A stretch of DNA of 64,000 bases from Corallococcus sp. EGB (lineage in GTDB: Bacteria; Myxococcota; Myxococcia; Myxococcales; Myxococcaceae). A program made the translations under genes and the position numbers. The first letter of the stretch is position 1. Every line of letters starts with the position of its first letter. The notes under the pieces are model-generated. The model was not told where the DNA came from. It did not search any database and saw only the letters and a list, made by a program, of their open reading frames with translations. Positions 1 through 8,819 of this stretch are shown piece by piece. The DNA is taken from assembly GCF_019968905.1 (NCBI RefSeq), contig NZ_CP079946.1, forward strand, positions 5,394,001-5,458,000. The letters are read 5' to 3'.

Positions 1-1
1 C

Positions 2-229
2 GCGTACGGCGCGCTGTTCCGCTTCTACAGCAAGACGGTGATGCCGGCGATTGGCGGCCTGCTCACGGGCAACCGCGCGGCGTACCAGTACCTGCCCCGC
101 ACCGCCGCGGCCTTCCCCGCCGGTGACCGCTTCCTCGCCCTGATGGACCAGGCCGGCGCCTACAGCGAGCGCGCCGCCCACCCCCTGCTGTTCGGAACCG
201 CCTACGTCTATGTCGGCATCGTCCGTTGA
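2..229 (+). CDS. ubiE: UbiE/MenG-type quinone methyltransferase, C-terminal part
   Basis: Only the last 75 codons are in the window; the gene begins upstream. The reading frame opens at base 2 and stops with TGA at 227-229. The tail reads FRFYSKTVMP, then AYQYLPRTAAAFP, then LLFGTAYVYVGI, which matches the C-terminal end of the UbiE/MenG/COQ5 family (the YLP...FP stretch and a final hydrophobic strand). That family methylates demethylmenaquinone or a ubiquinone precursor using S-adenosylmethionine; menaquinone would be the expected product in a myxobacterium. The SAM-binding half is not visible, so the assignment rests on the tail. The next gene starts 20 bases before this stop, so the two are probably co-transcribed and translationally coupled. 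Confidence 0.75.
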   Translation, partial: AYGALFRFYSKTVMPAIGGLLTGNRAAYQYLPRTAAAFPAGDRFLALMDQAGAYSERAAHPLLFGTAYVYVGIVR

Positions 230-809
230 GGCCCGGCGCGTCCTCGTCTCCCAAGTCGTCGCGTCGGTAGACCCCAGACTCCAGCAGGCGCTCCAGGGGG
301 CATTGTCGTCCCCGGGGCCCTGCCCCCGCCCGACGGGCGCGCAGACCGTCGTCATCGCGGGACACCGCGCCGCGGGCAAGACACGCCTGTTGCCGCTCGT
401 CTCGCGGTTGCTCGGCAGGCCCGGGCTGGACCTGGACGCGGAGCTGGAGCGCCGGCACGGGCGCCCGCTCCGCACCTGGGTCGCGGAGTCCCCCACCACC
501 TTCCGCGCCGCCGAGCGCGAGACGCTGGGCCTGCTGCCCCGGGGCAGCGTGGTGGCGGTGGGCGGCGGCTTCCTGTCGCATCATCCGGAAGCGCTCGCGG
601 AGCACTTCACGCTCGTCGTCCCCGTCACCTTCGACACGTACCGCGAGCGGCTGATGGCGGACACCACGCGCCCGCGGCTGCGCACGGACGTGTCGCTGGA
701 GGAGGAGCTCCACTCGCTGTTCCATGAGCGCGAGGCGCTGCACGCCCGCGTCCCCACCATCTCCCTGGCGGACTTCCTCCGGGGCTGTCTTGCCCAGGAG
801 CCTGCCTGA
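210..809 (+). CDS. aroK: Shikimate kinase (AroK-like) with N-terminal extension
   Basis: 199 aa. Phosphorylates shikimate with ATP in the chorismate pathway. A Walker A loop GHRAAGKT lies near residues 50-57, followed by LDLDAELERRHG (the family's D-x-D region), a Gly-Gly-Gly turn in AVGGGFL, and a TTRPRLR segment like the mobile lid. Typical AroK starts about ten residues before the P-loop; this one carries roughly 40 extra residues, including a helical LVSQVVASVDPRLQQAL stretch of unknown role. The ATG at 210 lies inside the preceding gene and has no good Shine-Dalgarno, so a later start is possible. Its stop overlaps the next start as TGATG. First of five consecutive shikimate-pathway genes. 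Confidence 0.85.
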   Translation: MSASSVEARRVLVSQVVASVDPRLQQALQGALSSPGPCPRPTGAQTVVIAGHRAAGKTRLLPLVSRLLGRPGLDLDAELERRHGRPLRTWVAESPTTFRAAERETLGLLPRGSVVAVGGGFLSHHPEALAEHFTLVVPVTFDTYRERLMADTTRPRLRTDVSLEEELHSLFHEREALHARVPTISLADFLRGCLAQEPA

Positions 810-2056
810 TGGCCACCCGGCGCATCATCACCCTGCCCCCCACGCTCACCGGCGCGGACGCCGTGGCCTTCGCGCGCGACGGGCTGAAGCGCGGCGCGGA
901 TGTCATCGAGGTGCGGACGGACCTGCACGCGCCCGGCGACATCGACCCGGAGGCGCTCGCCCGCGTGATGCCGCTGCTCGTCTCCGAGCGGGGCAAGCCG
1001 CTGCCCGCCCCTTGGGTGCGGGCCGCGTGGCGCGTGGACCGCGACGTGGAGCGCGCGCAGGACATGGACGCGCCGCCTGGGAAGCTGCTCGCGTCGCATC
1101 ACGCGGAAGGACCGCTGACGACGGCGGAGGCGCTGAGGCGCTGGTCCCGCCCCCTCCCCGCGGATGCGCTGGTGAAGCACGTGGAGCCCATGGACGGGCC
1201 CGCGCATCTGGAGGTGCTGCTGGAGACGCAGGCGCGGTTGTCCCAGCGCTTCGGCGCCGGGCGCGTCACCGTGCTGGGCATGGGGCCTGTCGCCATCCCG
1301 GCGCGCGCGGTGCTCTCGCGCCGGAACGGTCTGGAGTACGTGGCCATGGGCGGCCCGTGGACGGCGGCCCCGGGACAGCGATTGCTGGACGACGTGGTGC
1401 GCGAGCACCGCAGGGCGAAGGATCTGGACGCGCTCCGCCTGGGCATCCTGGGCACGGCGATTGCGCACTCACGCTCGCCGCGCATCCACCGTCAGCCGTT
1501 CGACCGCATCGACCTGGCGGAGGACGCGCCGGTGGAGGCGGTGGTGGACGCGCTGCTTCCGCACTACGCGGGCTTCGCGGTGACGAGCCCGTTCAAGATG
1601 CGGCTCGCGAAGCACACGGGTTCTTCGCTGGACGCCATCAACACGCTGGTGCGCCGGGGCTCGCGGTGGGAGTCCTTCAACACCGATACGGAAGGTGCCC
1701 GCGCGGTGCTGGAGCGCCTGGGCGCGAAGGATGTCTCGGTGCTGGGCGACGGCGGCTCCACGCAGGCGCTGCGGCTGGTGGCCGCCGAACATGGACTCGC
1801 CCTGCGGGTCGTGAAGCGCGCGGAGATTCAAGCCCCGCTGTCCGGGGATTGGGTCTGGACGTGGCCGGACCGCGTGGCGGCCCCTGAAAACCTGCGATTC
1901 CAGGGGGCACGCGTGGCGGTGATCGCATACGGTGCGCCGGGCCGGCGCGTCGCCGCGGAGATCGTTCGCCGCGGGGGCACCCCTCTCCTGCTCGGTGCGG
2001 CGTGGTTCGTCGCCCAGGCCCGGCGGCAGCGACAACTCTGGGAAACGGCGACATGA
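809..2056 (+). CDS. aroDE: Fused type I 3-dehydroquinate dehydratase / shikimate dehydrogenase-like protein
   Basis: 415 aa with two domains. Residues 1-200 resemble type I dehydroquinase: the E-x-R-x-D strand (E34, R36), a histidine after LLAS (H97/H98) and the Schiff-base lysine in LVKHVEPM (K123). Residues 210-410 resemble AroE: LGILGTAIAHSRSP for shikimate binding (S-R-S), VTSPFK with the catalytic lysine (K263), INTL (N278) and NTD (D293), then GDGGSTQAL where AroE has its dinucleotide loop. Together they would turn 3-dehydroquinate into shikimate. The AroE half is shorter and more divergent than a stand-alone enzyme and its cofactor loop lacks the usual GAGG form, so dehydrogenase activity is less certain than dehydratase activity. 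Overlaps aroC by ATGA. Confidence 0.85.
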   Translation: MATRRIITLPPTLTGADAVAFARDGLKRGADVIEVRTDLHAPGDIDPEALARVMPLLVSERGKPLPAPWVRAAWRVDRDVERAQDMDAPPGKLLASHHAEGPLTTAEALRRWSRPLPADALVKHVEPMDGPAHLEVLLETQARLSQRFGAGRVTVLGMGPVAIPARAVLSRRNGLEYVAMGGPWTAAPGQRLLDDVVREHRRAKDLDALRLGILGTAIAHSRSPRIHRQPFDRIDLAEDAPVEAVVDALLPHYAGFAVTSPFKMRLAKHTGSSLDAINTLVRRGSRWESFNTDTEGARAVLERLGAKDVSVLGDGGSTQALRLVAAEHGLALRVVKRAEIQAPLSGDWVWTWPDRVAAPENLRFQGARVAVIAYGAPGRRVAAEIVRRGGTPLLLGAAWFVAQARRQRQLWETAT

Positions 2057-3072
2057 ATACCTTCGGCACCCTCTTCCGGCTGACCACCTTTGGTGAAAGC
2101 CATGGCCCCGCGCTGGGCTCCGTCATCGACGGCTGCCCCGCGGGCGTCCCGCTCACGCGCGACATGCTCCAGGCGGCGTTGGACCGCCGGCGGCCCGGGC
2201 AGTCCGCCCTGGTGACCCCGCGCAACGAGCCCGACACCGTGGAGATCCTCTCCGGCGTCTTCGAGGACAAGACGCTGGGCACGCCCATCGCGGCCATCGT
2301 GCGCAACACGAACCAGCGCTCGCAGGACTACAACCAGCTGGCCAGCGTGGACCGGCCAGGCCACGCGGACGCCGTGTGGCGTGAACGTTACAAACACCGC
2401 GACCACCGGGGCGGCGGCCGCACCAGCGGGCGCGAGACGCTCTGCCGCGTCATCGGCGGCACCATCGCGGAGGCGTACCTCGCGCGAGACATGCCCTCCC
2501 TGAGCACCGTCGCCTATGTCTCCCAGGTGGGTGAGCTCGTCGCCCCCGTGCCGCCGCCGGGCCTCACCCGCGCCATGGTGGACGCACACCCCACGCGCTG
2601 CCCGGACGCCGCCGTGCGCGAGGAGATGGCCCGTCAGATTCTGGCCGCGAAGGAAGCCGGAGACAGCCTCGGTGGCTCCATCGACGTGCGCGTGGAGGGC
2701 CTGCCCGTGGGGCTGGGCGAGCCCATCTTCGGCAAGCTGAAGGCGCTCATCGCGCAGGCGCTGGGCAGCATCGGCGCCGTCACGGGTGTCGTGTGGGGCC
2801 CGCCGGATCTGCTCCAGCGCATCGGCCAGCCGGGCACGAAGTTCCACTCCGTGAAGGACGCTTACGGCGGCATCCAGGGGGGCCTCGCCAACGGTGAGCC
2901 CATGCAGGTGCGCGCCTACTTCAAGCCTCCCGCGACGCTCGCGGATCACGCCAAGGGCGGCCGTCACGACCCGTGCATCATGCCCCGCGCCGTCCCGGTG
3001 CTGGAGGCCATGGTGTCGCTCGTCATCGCCGACCTCGTCCAGCAACTCAACGCCCGTCCCCACTCCGCATGA
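2053..3072 (+). CDS. aroC: Chorismate synthase
   Basis: 339 aa. Converts EPSP to chorismate with reduced FMN. The protein opens with MNTFGTLFRLTTFGESHG, the classic AroC N-terminus, and contains RDHRGGGRTSGRET, GGIQGGLANG and the C-terminal KGGRHDPCIMPRAVPV signature. An in-frame start 51 bases upstream would add 17 residues with no family resemblance, so the ATG at 2053 is chosen; it overlaps the preceding stop as ATGA, as do most junctions in this operon. Length is slightly below the usual 350-360 residues but no motif is missing. Confidence 0.96.
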   Translation: MNTFGTLFRLTTFGESHGPALGSVIDGCPAGVPLTRDMLQAALDRRRPGQSALVTPRNEPDTVEILSGVFEDKTLGTPIAAIVRNTNQRSQDYNQLASVDRPGHADAVWRERYKHRDHRGGGRTSGRETLCRVIGGTIAEAYLARDMPSLSTVAYVSQVGELVAPVPPPGLTRAMVDAHPTRCPDAAVREEMARQILAAKEAGDSLGGSIDVRVEGLPVGLGEPIFGKLKALIAQALGSIGAVTGVVWGPPDLLQRIGQPGTKFHSVKDAYGGIQGGLANGEPMQVRAYFKPPATLADHAKGGRHDPCIMPRAVPVLEAMVSLVIADLVQQLNARPHSA

Positions 3073-4139
3073 GCCCGCTTCCTCCCGGTTCCTACCGTCC
3101 CCCGAACGACCGCTGGGGTTCCTTCACGAAGCTCGCCGCGAAGCTGCCCGAAGGCTGCGTCGCCGTCGTGGACCGCACCGTCGCGCGCTTCCACCCCACG
3201 CTCATCCCCGCGCTGGAGGCCCGCAAGCCGCGCGCCATCATCCAGCTGGTGGGCGGTGAGCGCGCCAAGAGCCTCGCGTCGCTGCAGAAGGTGCTCGCGG
3301 GCGGCATCACGCTGCCGCGCTCCGGCACGCTCGTCGCCGTGGGCGGCGGCACCGTGGGCGACGTGGCCACGGTGGCCGCGCACCTGCTCAAGCGGGGCGT
3401 GCGGCTCTTGCAGGTGCCCAGCACGCTGCTCGCGGCGGTGGACAGCAGCCTGGGCGGCAAGGGCGCGGTGGACCTGGTGGTGCGCGGCCGCGTGGTGAAG
3501 AACCCCGCGGGCGTCTTCCACTACGCGGACGAGACGTGGCTGTGCCCGGAGCTGTACGCCACGCTGTCCGACGCCCAGATTCGCGAGGGCTCCATTGAAG
3601 CGTGGAAGATGGTCGCGTCGCTGGATGCGTCCCTCTTCAAGCGCTACGTGCGCACGCCGCCGTCGCTGGAGAAGCTGGTGAAGGACGCGCGCCGCCTGAA
3701 GGAAGACGTCTGCGCGAAGGACCCCTACGAGCACCAGGGCCTGCGCCGCGTGCTCAACTTCGGGCACACCTTCGGCCACGTGCTGGAGAGCCTGTCGCGC
3801 TTCAAGCTGTCGCACGGCGACGCGGTGGGCCTGGGCATCCTCTGGGCCCTGGACGTGGGCCGGCACCTGGGCATCACCCCGGAGCCCGTGGCGCACGAGG
3901 TGGAGCGCGCGCTGGCGCGTGGCCCGGGCGTGCTGGGCCGCGACCGCGCGGCGGAGATTGGAAGCCGCGCGTCGCTGAAGGACGTGGCCGCGCTCCTGGA
4001 CGCCGACAAGAAGGCCGGCGCCAACGGCGAGCTGCGCATGGTGCTGCTCACCGCCGTGGGCGCCGCGGACGTCGTGGATGTGATGCCGAAGACATGGCGG
4101 GCCCTGTGGCCCGCCTGGACCCGTGGAGCCCGCCCTTGA
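3069..4139 (+). CDS. aroB: 3-dehydroquinate synthase
   Basis: 356 aa. Cyclises DAHP to 3-dehydroquinate using NAD+ and a divalent metal. Visible family features: LVAVGGGTVGDVATVAA (nucleotide loop), QVPSTLLAAVDSSLGGK, KNPAGVFH, an E in REGSIEAWKM (metal ligand region), LNFGHTFGHVLE and LSHGDAVGLG (metal histidines). The start at 3069 gives MSPLPPGSYRPPNDRW and an ATGA overlap with aroC. The N-terminal nucleotide domain is shorter than in typical AroB, and the enzyme looks like a divergent branch, but all active-site blocks are present. Confidence 0.93.
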   Translation: MSPLPPGSYRPPNDRWGSFTKLAAKLPEGCVAVVDRTVARFHPTLIPALEARKPRAIIQLVGGERAKSLASLQKVLAGGITLPRSGTLVAVGGGTVGDVATVAAHLLKRGVRLLQVPSTLLAAVDSSLGGKGAVDLVVRGRVVKNPAGVFHYADETWLCPELYATLSDAQIREGSIEAWKMVASLDASLFKRYVRTPPSLEKLVKDARRLKEDVCAKDPYEHQGLRRVLNFGHTFGHVLESLSRFKLSHGDAVGLGILWALDVGRHLGITPEPVAHEVERALARGPGVLGRDRAAEIGSRASLKDVAALLDADKKAGANGELRMVLLTAVGAADVVDVMPKTWRALWPAWTRGARP

Positions 4140-5431
4140 GCCACGCCTCGCCGAGCCGCCTCACCGTCGACCCGAGCGCCTTGAGCGCCTCACCGCTCAC
4201 CCCGCCCGTGTCGAAGTCGGACGCCCAGCGAGCCCTGGTGTTGGGACACCTCACGGGCTCCTGGCCGCTGCCGTCGGTGCAGGAGGAATCGGACGAGGAC
4301 CTCCCCGCCGACGTGCGCGTGCTGCGCCGGGGCGTGGAGGCCCTGCGCCTTCCCCCAGGCCCCGTGCGCGACGTGGACTGCGCGGACGGTGGCGCCCCCT
4401 TCCGCATCCTCGTCACGCAGGCCGCGGTGACGCCCGGCGCGCGCGTGCGCATCACCGGCACGCCCCGCCTGGGCGAGCGCCCGCACGGCCCGCTCTTCAC
4501 GTCCTTGAAGCAGGCCCTGGGCTCCGCGGGCTTGACCATCACCGAAGGGACCCCGTGGCCGGTGGAGCTGCACGCCCCCCGGGACACCTCGAAGGTGGCG
4601 CCGGTGTTCCGCGTGCCGGGCGCGCAGAGCAGCCAGTACGCCTCCAGCCTGCTGTTGGGCTGCGCGGAGCGGTTCCTGCGCGAGAAGCGCGCGTGGAGCG
4701 TGGAGATCGAAGGCACGCTCACCAGCGCGGGCTACATGGACCTCACGGTGGCGTGGCTGCGCCGCTTCGGCTTCACCGTGAAACAGTCCGAAGGTCACTG
4801 CTCCGTCACGGATTATCAGGCGCCCGAATCCGTCCCATCACTGCCAGGCGACTGGTCGTCGCTGGGCTATCTGGTGCTCATCGCCTGGCGCACGGGTGGC
4901 ACGGTGGAGCGCGCCGAGCCCGAGAGCGCGCACCCGGACCAGGCGATCCTCCGGCTGGTCGCCGACGTGGGGCTGAAAAGGGTCCCCGCGGGCGCGCCCC
5001 ACACCTGGCGCTTCGAGGGTGAGGCCACGGGGGAGCTGCGCGCGACGGGCAAGGAATGCCCGGACCTCCTGCCCACGCTGGCGGCGCTCGCGTGCGTGCT
5101 GCCGCGCCCCACCACGCTCAGCGACGTGGGCATCCTGCGGGTCAAGGAGAGCGACCGGCTGGAGGGAATCCGCGCGCTGGTGGCGGCCTACGGCGGCACC
5201 ACGGAGCTGTCGGCCGGAGCCGACAGCGAGACGCTGCGCATCGTCCCTCCGAAGGCGAAGCCCGCGCGCTTCGCCATGGACAGCCGGGGTGACCACCGCC
5301 TGGCGATGTCAGCGGCCACCCTGTGTGTGCTGTCCGGCGTGCCTCTGGATCTGACGGGGCCGGAGTGCGTGGAGAAGAGCTTCCCGGGCTTCTGGCGGCA
5401 GCTCACGCGCGCCGGCGTCCGCTATTCCTGA
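4136..5431 (+). CDS. aroA: 3-phosphoshikimate 1-carboxyvinyltransferase (EPSP synthase)
   Basis: 431 aa from a TTG start that overlaps the aroB stop as TTGA and has TGGAG seven bases upstream. An in-frame ATG at 4094 would add 14 residues. EPSP synthase joins shikimate 3-phosphate and phosphoenolpyruvate. Motifs: PVSKSDAQRALVLGHL (S-K-S and R of the binding site), the GGAPFRIL block in place of the usual S-G-T-x-x-R, GTPRLGERPHGPL, SSQYASSLLL, ESDRLEGIRALVAAYGG, GDHRLAMS and ECVEKSFPGFW. The sequence is divergent from the E. coli type in the first PEP loop (ADGGAPFR). Last gene of the aro operon. Confidence 0.92.
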   Translation: MSHASPSRLTVDPSALSASPLTPPVSKSDAQRALVLGHLTGSWPLPSVQEESDEDLPADVRVLRRGVEALRLPPGPVRDVDCADGGAPFRILVTQAAVTPGARVRITGTPRLGERPHGPLFTSLKQALGSAGLTITEGTPWPVELHAPRDTSKVAPVFRVPGAQSSQYASSLLLGCAERFLREKRAWSVEIEGTLTSAGYMDLTVAWLRRFGFTVKQSEGHCSVTDYQAPESVPSLPGDWSSLGYLVLIAWRTGGTVERAEPESAHPDQAILRLVADVGLKRVPAGAPHTWRFEGEATGELRATGKECPDLLPTLAALACVLPRPTTLSDVGILRVKESDRLEGIRALVAAYGGTTELSAGADSETLRIVPPKAKPARFAMDSRGDHRLAMSAATLCVLSGVPLDLTGPECVEKSFPGFWRQLTRAGVRYS

Positions 5432-5517
5432 GCGGGGAGCCGACCCGGAAACTTCGCCTCTAAGACTTATCGTTCTTTTTTGTTGAAAGCGTCCGCCGCC
5501 CTGTGAAATCTCCGCCC

Positions 5518-6819
5518 ATGCCCAAGGACACGCTGACCGTCACCGACAATCGGACCGGGAAGACGTACGAGATCCCGATCGAGAACGGCTGTATCCGCAC
5601 CCCCGACCTGCGCCAGATCAAGACCGGCAGCGATGACTTCGGTCTGATGGGTTACGACCCCGCGTTCCTGAACACGGCGAACTGTAAGAGCGCCATCACG
5701 TTCATCGACGGCGACAAGGGCATCCTGGAGTACCGCGGCTACCCCATCGAGCAGCTCGCGGAGAAGTCCACCTTCCTGGAGGTGGCCTACCTGCTGCTCA
5801 AGGGCCAGCTGCCCACGCAGGCGGAGCTGGACAACTTCACGCACAACGTGACGCACCACACGCTGGTGCATGAGAACATCAAGTCCTTCATGGACGGGTT
5901 CCGCTACGACGCGCACCCCATGTCCATGCTGGGCTCCACGGTGGCGGCGCTGTCCGGCTTCTACCCGGACGCGAAGAACATCCGCGACGCGCGCAGCCGT
6001 GAGATCCAGATCACGCGCCTCATCGCGAAGATGCCCACCATCGCCGCGTTCTCCTACCGGCACTCGATGGGCCTGCCGTACGTCTATCCGGACAACGACC
6101 TGTCCTACGTCGCCAACTTCCTGGCGATGATCAAGCGCATCGGCACCACGACGTACAAGGTGCACCCGACGCTGGAGAAGGCGCTGGACGTCCTCTTCAT
6201 CCTGCACGCGGACCACGAGCAGAACTGCTCCACCACGTCCGTGCGCACGGTGGGCTCGTCGCAGGTGGACCCCTACTCCGCGGTCGCCGCGGGCGTGGGC
6301 GCGCTCTACGGCCCGCTGCACGGCGGCGCCAACGAGGCGGTGCTCCGCATGCTCCGCGAGATCGGCACCAAGTCCGCCATCCCGGAGTTCATCAAGCAGG
6401 TGAAGGGCGGCGAGGGCGAGAAGAAGCTGATGGGCTTCGGCCACCGCGTCTACAAGTCCTACGACCCGCGCGCCAAGGTCATCAAGCGCGTGGCGGACGA
6501 GGTCTTCGAGGTGACGGGCAAGAACCCGCTGCTGGAGATCGCGCTCGAGCTGGAGCGCATCGCGCTCGAGGACGAGTACTTCGTGAAGCGCAAGCTGTAT
6601 CCGAACGTCGACTTCTACTCGGGCCTCATCTACGAGGCGATGGGCTTCCAGGCGGAGATGTTCCCCGTCCTGTTCGCCATCCCCCGCACGGTGGGCTGGT
6701 GCGCGCAGTGGGAGGAGATGGTCACGGACAACGAGCAGAAGATCGCCCGTCCCCGTCAGGTCTACACGGGCTCCGCGCGCCGCGACTACGTGGCCCGCGA
6801 GGCGCGCACGGGCAAGTAG
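5518..6819 (+). CDS. gltA: Citrate synthase (type II)
   Basis: 433 aa. Condenses oxaloacetate and acetyl-CoA at the entry of the citric acid cycle. Clear family blocks: the beta-rich N-terminal domain of hexameric type II enzymes (residues 1-60), GILEYRGYPIEQLAE, MSMLGSTVAAL, AFSYRHSMGLP, HADHEQNCSTTSVRTVGSS (catalytic H), GALYGPLHGGANEAVL (catalytic H) and MGFGHRVYKSYDPRAK. PNVDFYSG near the end holds the catalytic Asp. A GTG at 5503 could add five residues, but MPKDTLTVTDN at 5518 is the more natural start. Stands alone: 86 bases after aroA, ending at a strong hairpin shared with the convergent acyl-CoA ligase gene. Confidence 0.97.
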   Translation: MPKDTLTVTDNRTGKTYEIPIENGCIRTPDLRQIKTGSDDFGLMGYDPAFLNTANCKSAITFIDGDKGILEYRGYPIEQLAEKSTFLEVAYLLLKGQLPTQAELDNFTHNVTHHTLVHENIKSFMDGFRYDAHPMSMLGSTVAALSGFYPDAKNIRDARSREIQITRLIAKMPTIAAFSYRHSMGLPYVYPDNDLSYVANFLAMIKRIGTTTYKVHPTLEKALDVLFILHADHEQNCSTTSVRTVGSSQVDPYSAVAAGVGALYGPLHGGANEAVLRMLREIGTKSAIPEFIKQVKGGEGEKKLMGFGHRVYKSYDPRAKVIKRVADEVFEVTGKNPLLEIALELERIALEDEYFVKRKLYPNVDFYSGLIYEAMGFQAEMFPVLFAIPRTVGWCAQWEEMVTDNEQKIARPRQVYTGSARRDYVAREARTGK

Positions 6820-6850
6820 TCACCGGCTTCGACAGCCGCTGAAGCACGAA

Positions 6851-6884
6851 GGGGCGCGGGACTCCGGTTCGAGTCCCCCGCCCC
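6851..6884. terminator. Bidirectional terminator between gltA and fadD
   Basis: Two 14-base arms (6851-6864 and 6871-6884) pair with one mismatch around a six-base loop, followed on the plus strand by a T-rich run (TTTCGCTTT). It lies between two convergent stops (6819 and 6903) and can serve both transcripts. Confidence 0.8.
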
Positions 6885-6900
6885 TTTCGCTTTGCGTCCC

Positions 6901-8724
6901 CTACCCGTGGGCCGCGACGCCGGGTGCGGCGGGCTCGCGGTAGAGCGCGTCGATGACGTCCGCGTACTTCTGCTCCACCACCTTGCGGCGCATCTTCATG
7001 CTGGGCGTGAGCTCGCCGCCGTCGATGGTGAACTCCCCCGGCAGCACGCGGAAGCGCTTGATGGTCTCGAAGCGCGACAGCTTCGGGTTCACGTCGCGCT
7101 CGATTGCCTCCAGCAGGTGCTGCTGGAGCTGCGGATCCTCCACCAGCGCGGCCACGTCCTCCGGCCAGCCCTTCTCCCTTGCCAGCTTCCGCGCCCGGTC
7201 CGGCTCCAGCGTCACCAGCGCCACCAGGTAGTTGCGCCGGTCGCCCACCACCAGCGCGTGCCCCACGGGCGAGACGGCCTTGAGCATCTCCTCGATGTTC
7301 GCGGGCGACGTCTTCTTGCCGCCGGAGGTGACGATGATCTCCTTCTTGCGCCCGGTGATGCGCAGGAAGCCCTCCGCGTCCAACTGCCCCACGTCGCCCG
7401 AGTGCAGCCACCCGTCCGCCAGCAGGTCCTGCGTGGCCTCCGGGTTGCGGTGATAGCCCAGGCATACGTTGCCACCCTTCACGAGGATCTCCCCGTCCTC
7501 GGCGATGCGCACCTCCACGCCCAGCATGGGGCGGCCCACCGTGCCCAGCCGCGCGCACTCTGTGGTGCTCACCGTGGCGGGGCCGGACAACTCCGTCATG
7601 CCCCAGACCTCCAGCAGCACCACGTCGATGGAGGCGAAGAAGTCCAGCACGTCCCGCCCAATGGGCGCCGCGGAGGTGGAGAACAGCTTCGCCTTCTCCA
7701 GGCCGATGCGCGTCTTCAGCGGCTCGAACACCAGGCGCCGGGCCAGCGCGAACTTGGCCTCCATGAGCGACGGCACGCGCTCCTGGTTGAGCATGCGCGT
7801 GTTGCGCTCCAGCGCCGCGGCGCGGGCCCACTCCACCAGCCGGCGCTTCATGGGCGGCTGCGCGGCCAGGCCCTCCTCCGCCTTCGTCTTGAACTTCTCC
7901 CAGACGCGCGGCACCGCGAAGAAGATGGTGGGGCGCACCTGCGTGAGGTTCTTGCCCAGCGCGTCCAGCGAGTCCGCGAAGTACACCTGCGTGCCCATGA
8001 GCAGCGGGCTGTGCAGGGAGACGATCTGCTCCGCGATATGGGACAGCGGCAGGTACGACACCAGCCGCTCGTCCTCCATGTCCTTGAAGCCCAGGGTGTC
8101 GCACAGCTGCTTCGACGTCCACGCGAGGTTGCGGTGGCTCAAGGCCACGCCCTTGGGCTGGCCGGTGGTGCCAGAGGTGTAGATGAGCGTGGCCAGCGCG
8201 TCCGGGTGGAGCGCGTGGACGGCATCCCAGTACGGGGCTTCGTCCGCCTTCGCGCCGGAGGCCAGCATGTCCGTGTAGCGCAGGACACCCGCCGGCAGGG
8301 GCATGGGCGCGTCCACGACGATGAGGTGCTTGAGCGCTGGCAGCCGCTTCTGGACCTCCAGGGCGGTGGCCAGGTGCTTCGCGTTCTCCACCAGGAGGAA
8401 GCGCGCCTCGCAGTGGCCCAGGATGTAGACGAGCTGATCCACGCTGCTGGTGGTGTAGAGCCCCACCGGCACGCCCCCCATGGCCATGGCCCCCAGGTCC
8501 GCGACGTGCCAGGCCTCGCGGTTGAAGCTCAGGATGCCGAGCGGGTCGCCCTCCTGGAACCCCAGCGCGTGCAATCCCAGGGCGAAGCGCTTGACGCGCT
8601 GGGCATAGTCGAACCACGAGGTGGGGACATAGGCGCTTCCATGGCGGGACCAGAGTGCCGGGCGGTGTTCCAGCCGCGCGGCCTGGTCGTGGAGCGCATG
8701 CAGCATCGTCTTGGGCAGGTCCAT
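6901..8724 (-). CDS. fadD: Long-chain acyl-CoA ligase (AMP-forming)
   Basis: 607 aa. Activates fatty acids to acyl-CoA through an acyl-adenylate. Family blocks: LIYTSGTTGQPKGVALSH (P-loop of the adenylate-forming superfamily), YLPLSHIAEQ, LEVWGMTE, LHSGDVGQLD and ITGRKKEIIVTSGGKKTSP with the C-terminal catalytic lysine region. Size and the NI-type ending (VNPKLSRFETIKRFRVL) match the long-chain FadD15-like branch common in actinobacteria and myxobacteria. An upstream in-frame ATG at 8769 would add 15 residues; the start at 8724 gives MDLPKTMLHALHDQAARL. Transcribed divergently from the zinc-ribbon gene at 8820. Confidence 0.93.
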   Translation of the reverse strand: MDLPKTMLHALHDQAARLEHRPALWSRHGSAYVPTSWFDYAQRVKRFALGLHALGFQEGDPLGILSFNREAWHVADLGAMAMGGVPVGLYTTSSVDQLVYILGHCEARFLLVENAKHLATALEVQKRLPALKHLIVVDAPMPLPAGVLRYTDMLASGAKADEAPYWDAVHALHPDALATLIYTSGTTGQPKGVALSHRNLAWTSKQLCDTLGFKDMEDERLVSYLPLSHIAEQIVSLHSPLLMGTQVYFADSLDALGKNLTQVRPTIFFAVPRVWEKFKTKAEEGLAAQPPMKRRLVEWARAAALERNTRMLNQERVPSLMEAKFALARRLVFEPLKTRIGLEKAKLFSTSAAPIGRDVLDFFASIDVVLLEVWGMTELSGPATVSTTECARLGTVGRPMLGVEVRIAEDGEILVKGGNVCLGYHRNPEATQDLLADGWLHSGDVGQLDAEGFLRITGRKKEIIVTSGGKKTSPANIEEMLKAVSPVGHALVVGDRRNYLVALVTLEPDRARKLAREKGWPEDVAALVEDPQLQQHLLEAIERDVNPKLSRFETIKRFRVLPGEFTIDGGELTPSMKMRRKVVEQKYADVIDALYREPAAPGVAAHG

Positions 8725-8779
8725 CCGCCGGAACGTAATGGAAGCGTCCCGGCCGTTCCACGCCCCCACGTCTCAGGCG

Positions 8780-8809
8780 TTGACAGCATGTTCACCGGCT
8801 TTGTATGCC
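8780..8809 (+). promoter_or_regulatory. Possible sigma-70 promoter for the zinc-ribbon gene
   Basis: A perfect TTGACA at 8780-8785 is followed after 18 bases by TATGCC (8804-8809), a weak -10. If used, transcription would start just before the ATG at 8820, giving a very short leader. Based on sequence match only. Confidence 0.35.
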
Positions 8810-8819
8810 GCGCCCGACC

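Noticed and set aside
6859-6884. GGTTCGAGTCC in the gltA terminator, like a tRNA or tmRNA T arm
   Set aside because: No matching T stem, acceptor, D or anticodon arm; the bases are explained by the terminator hairpin.
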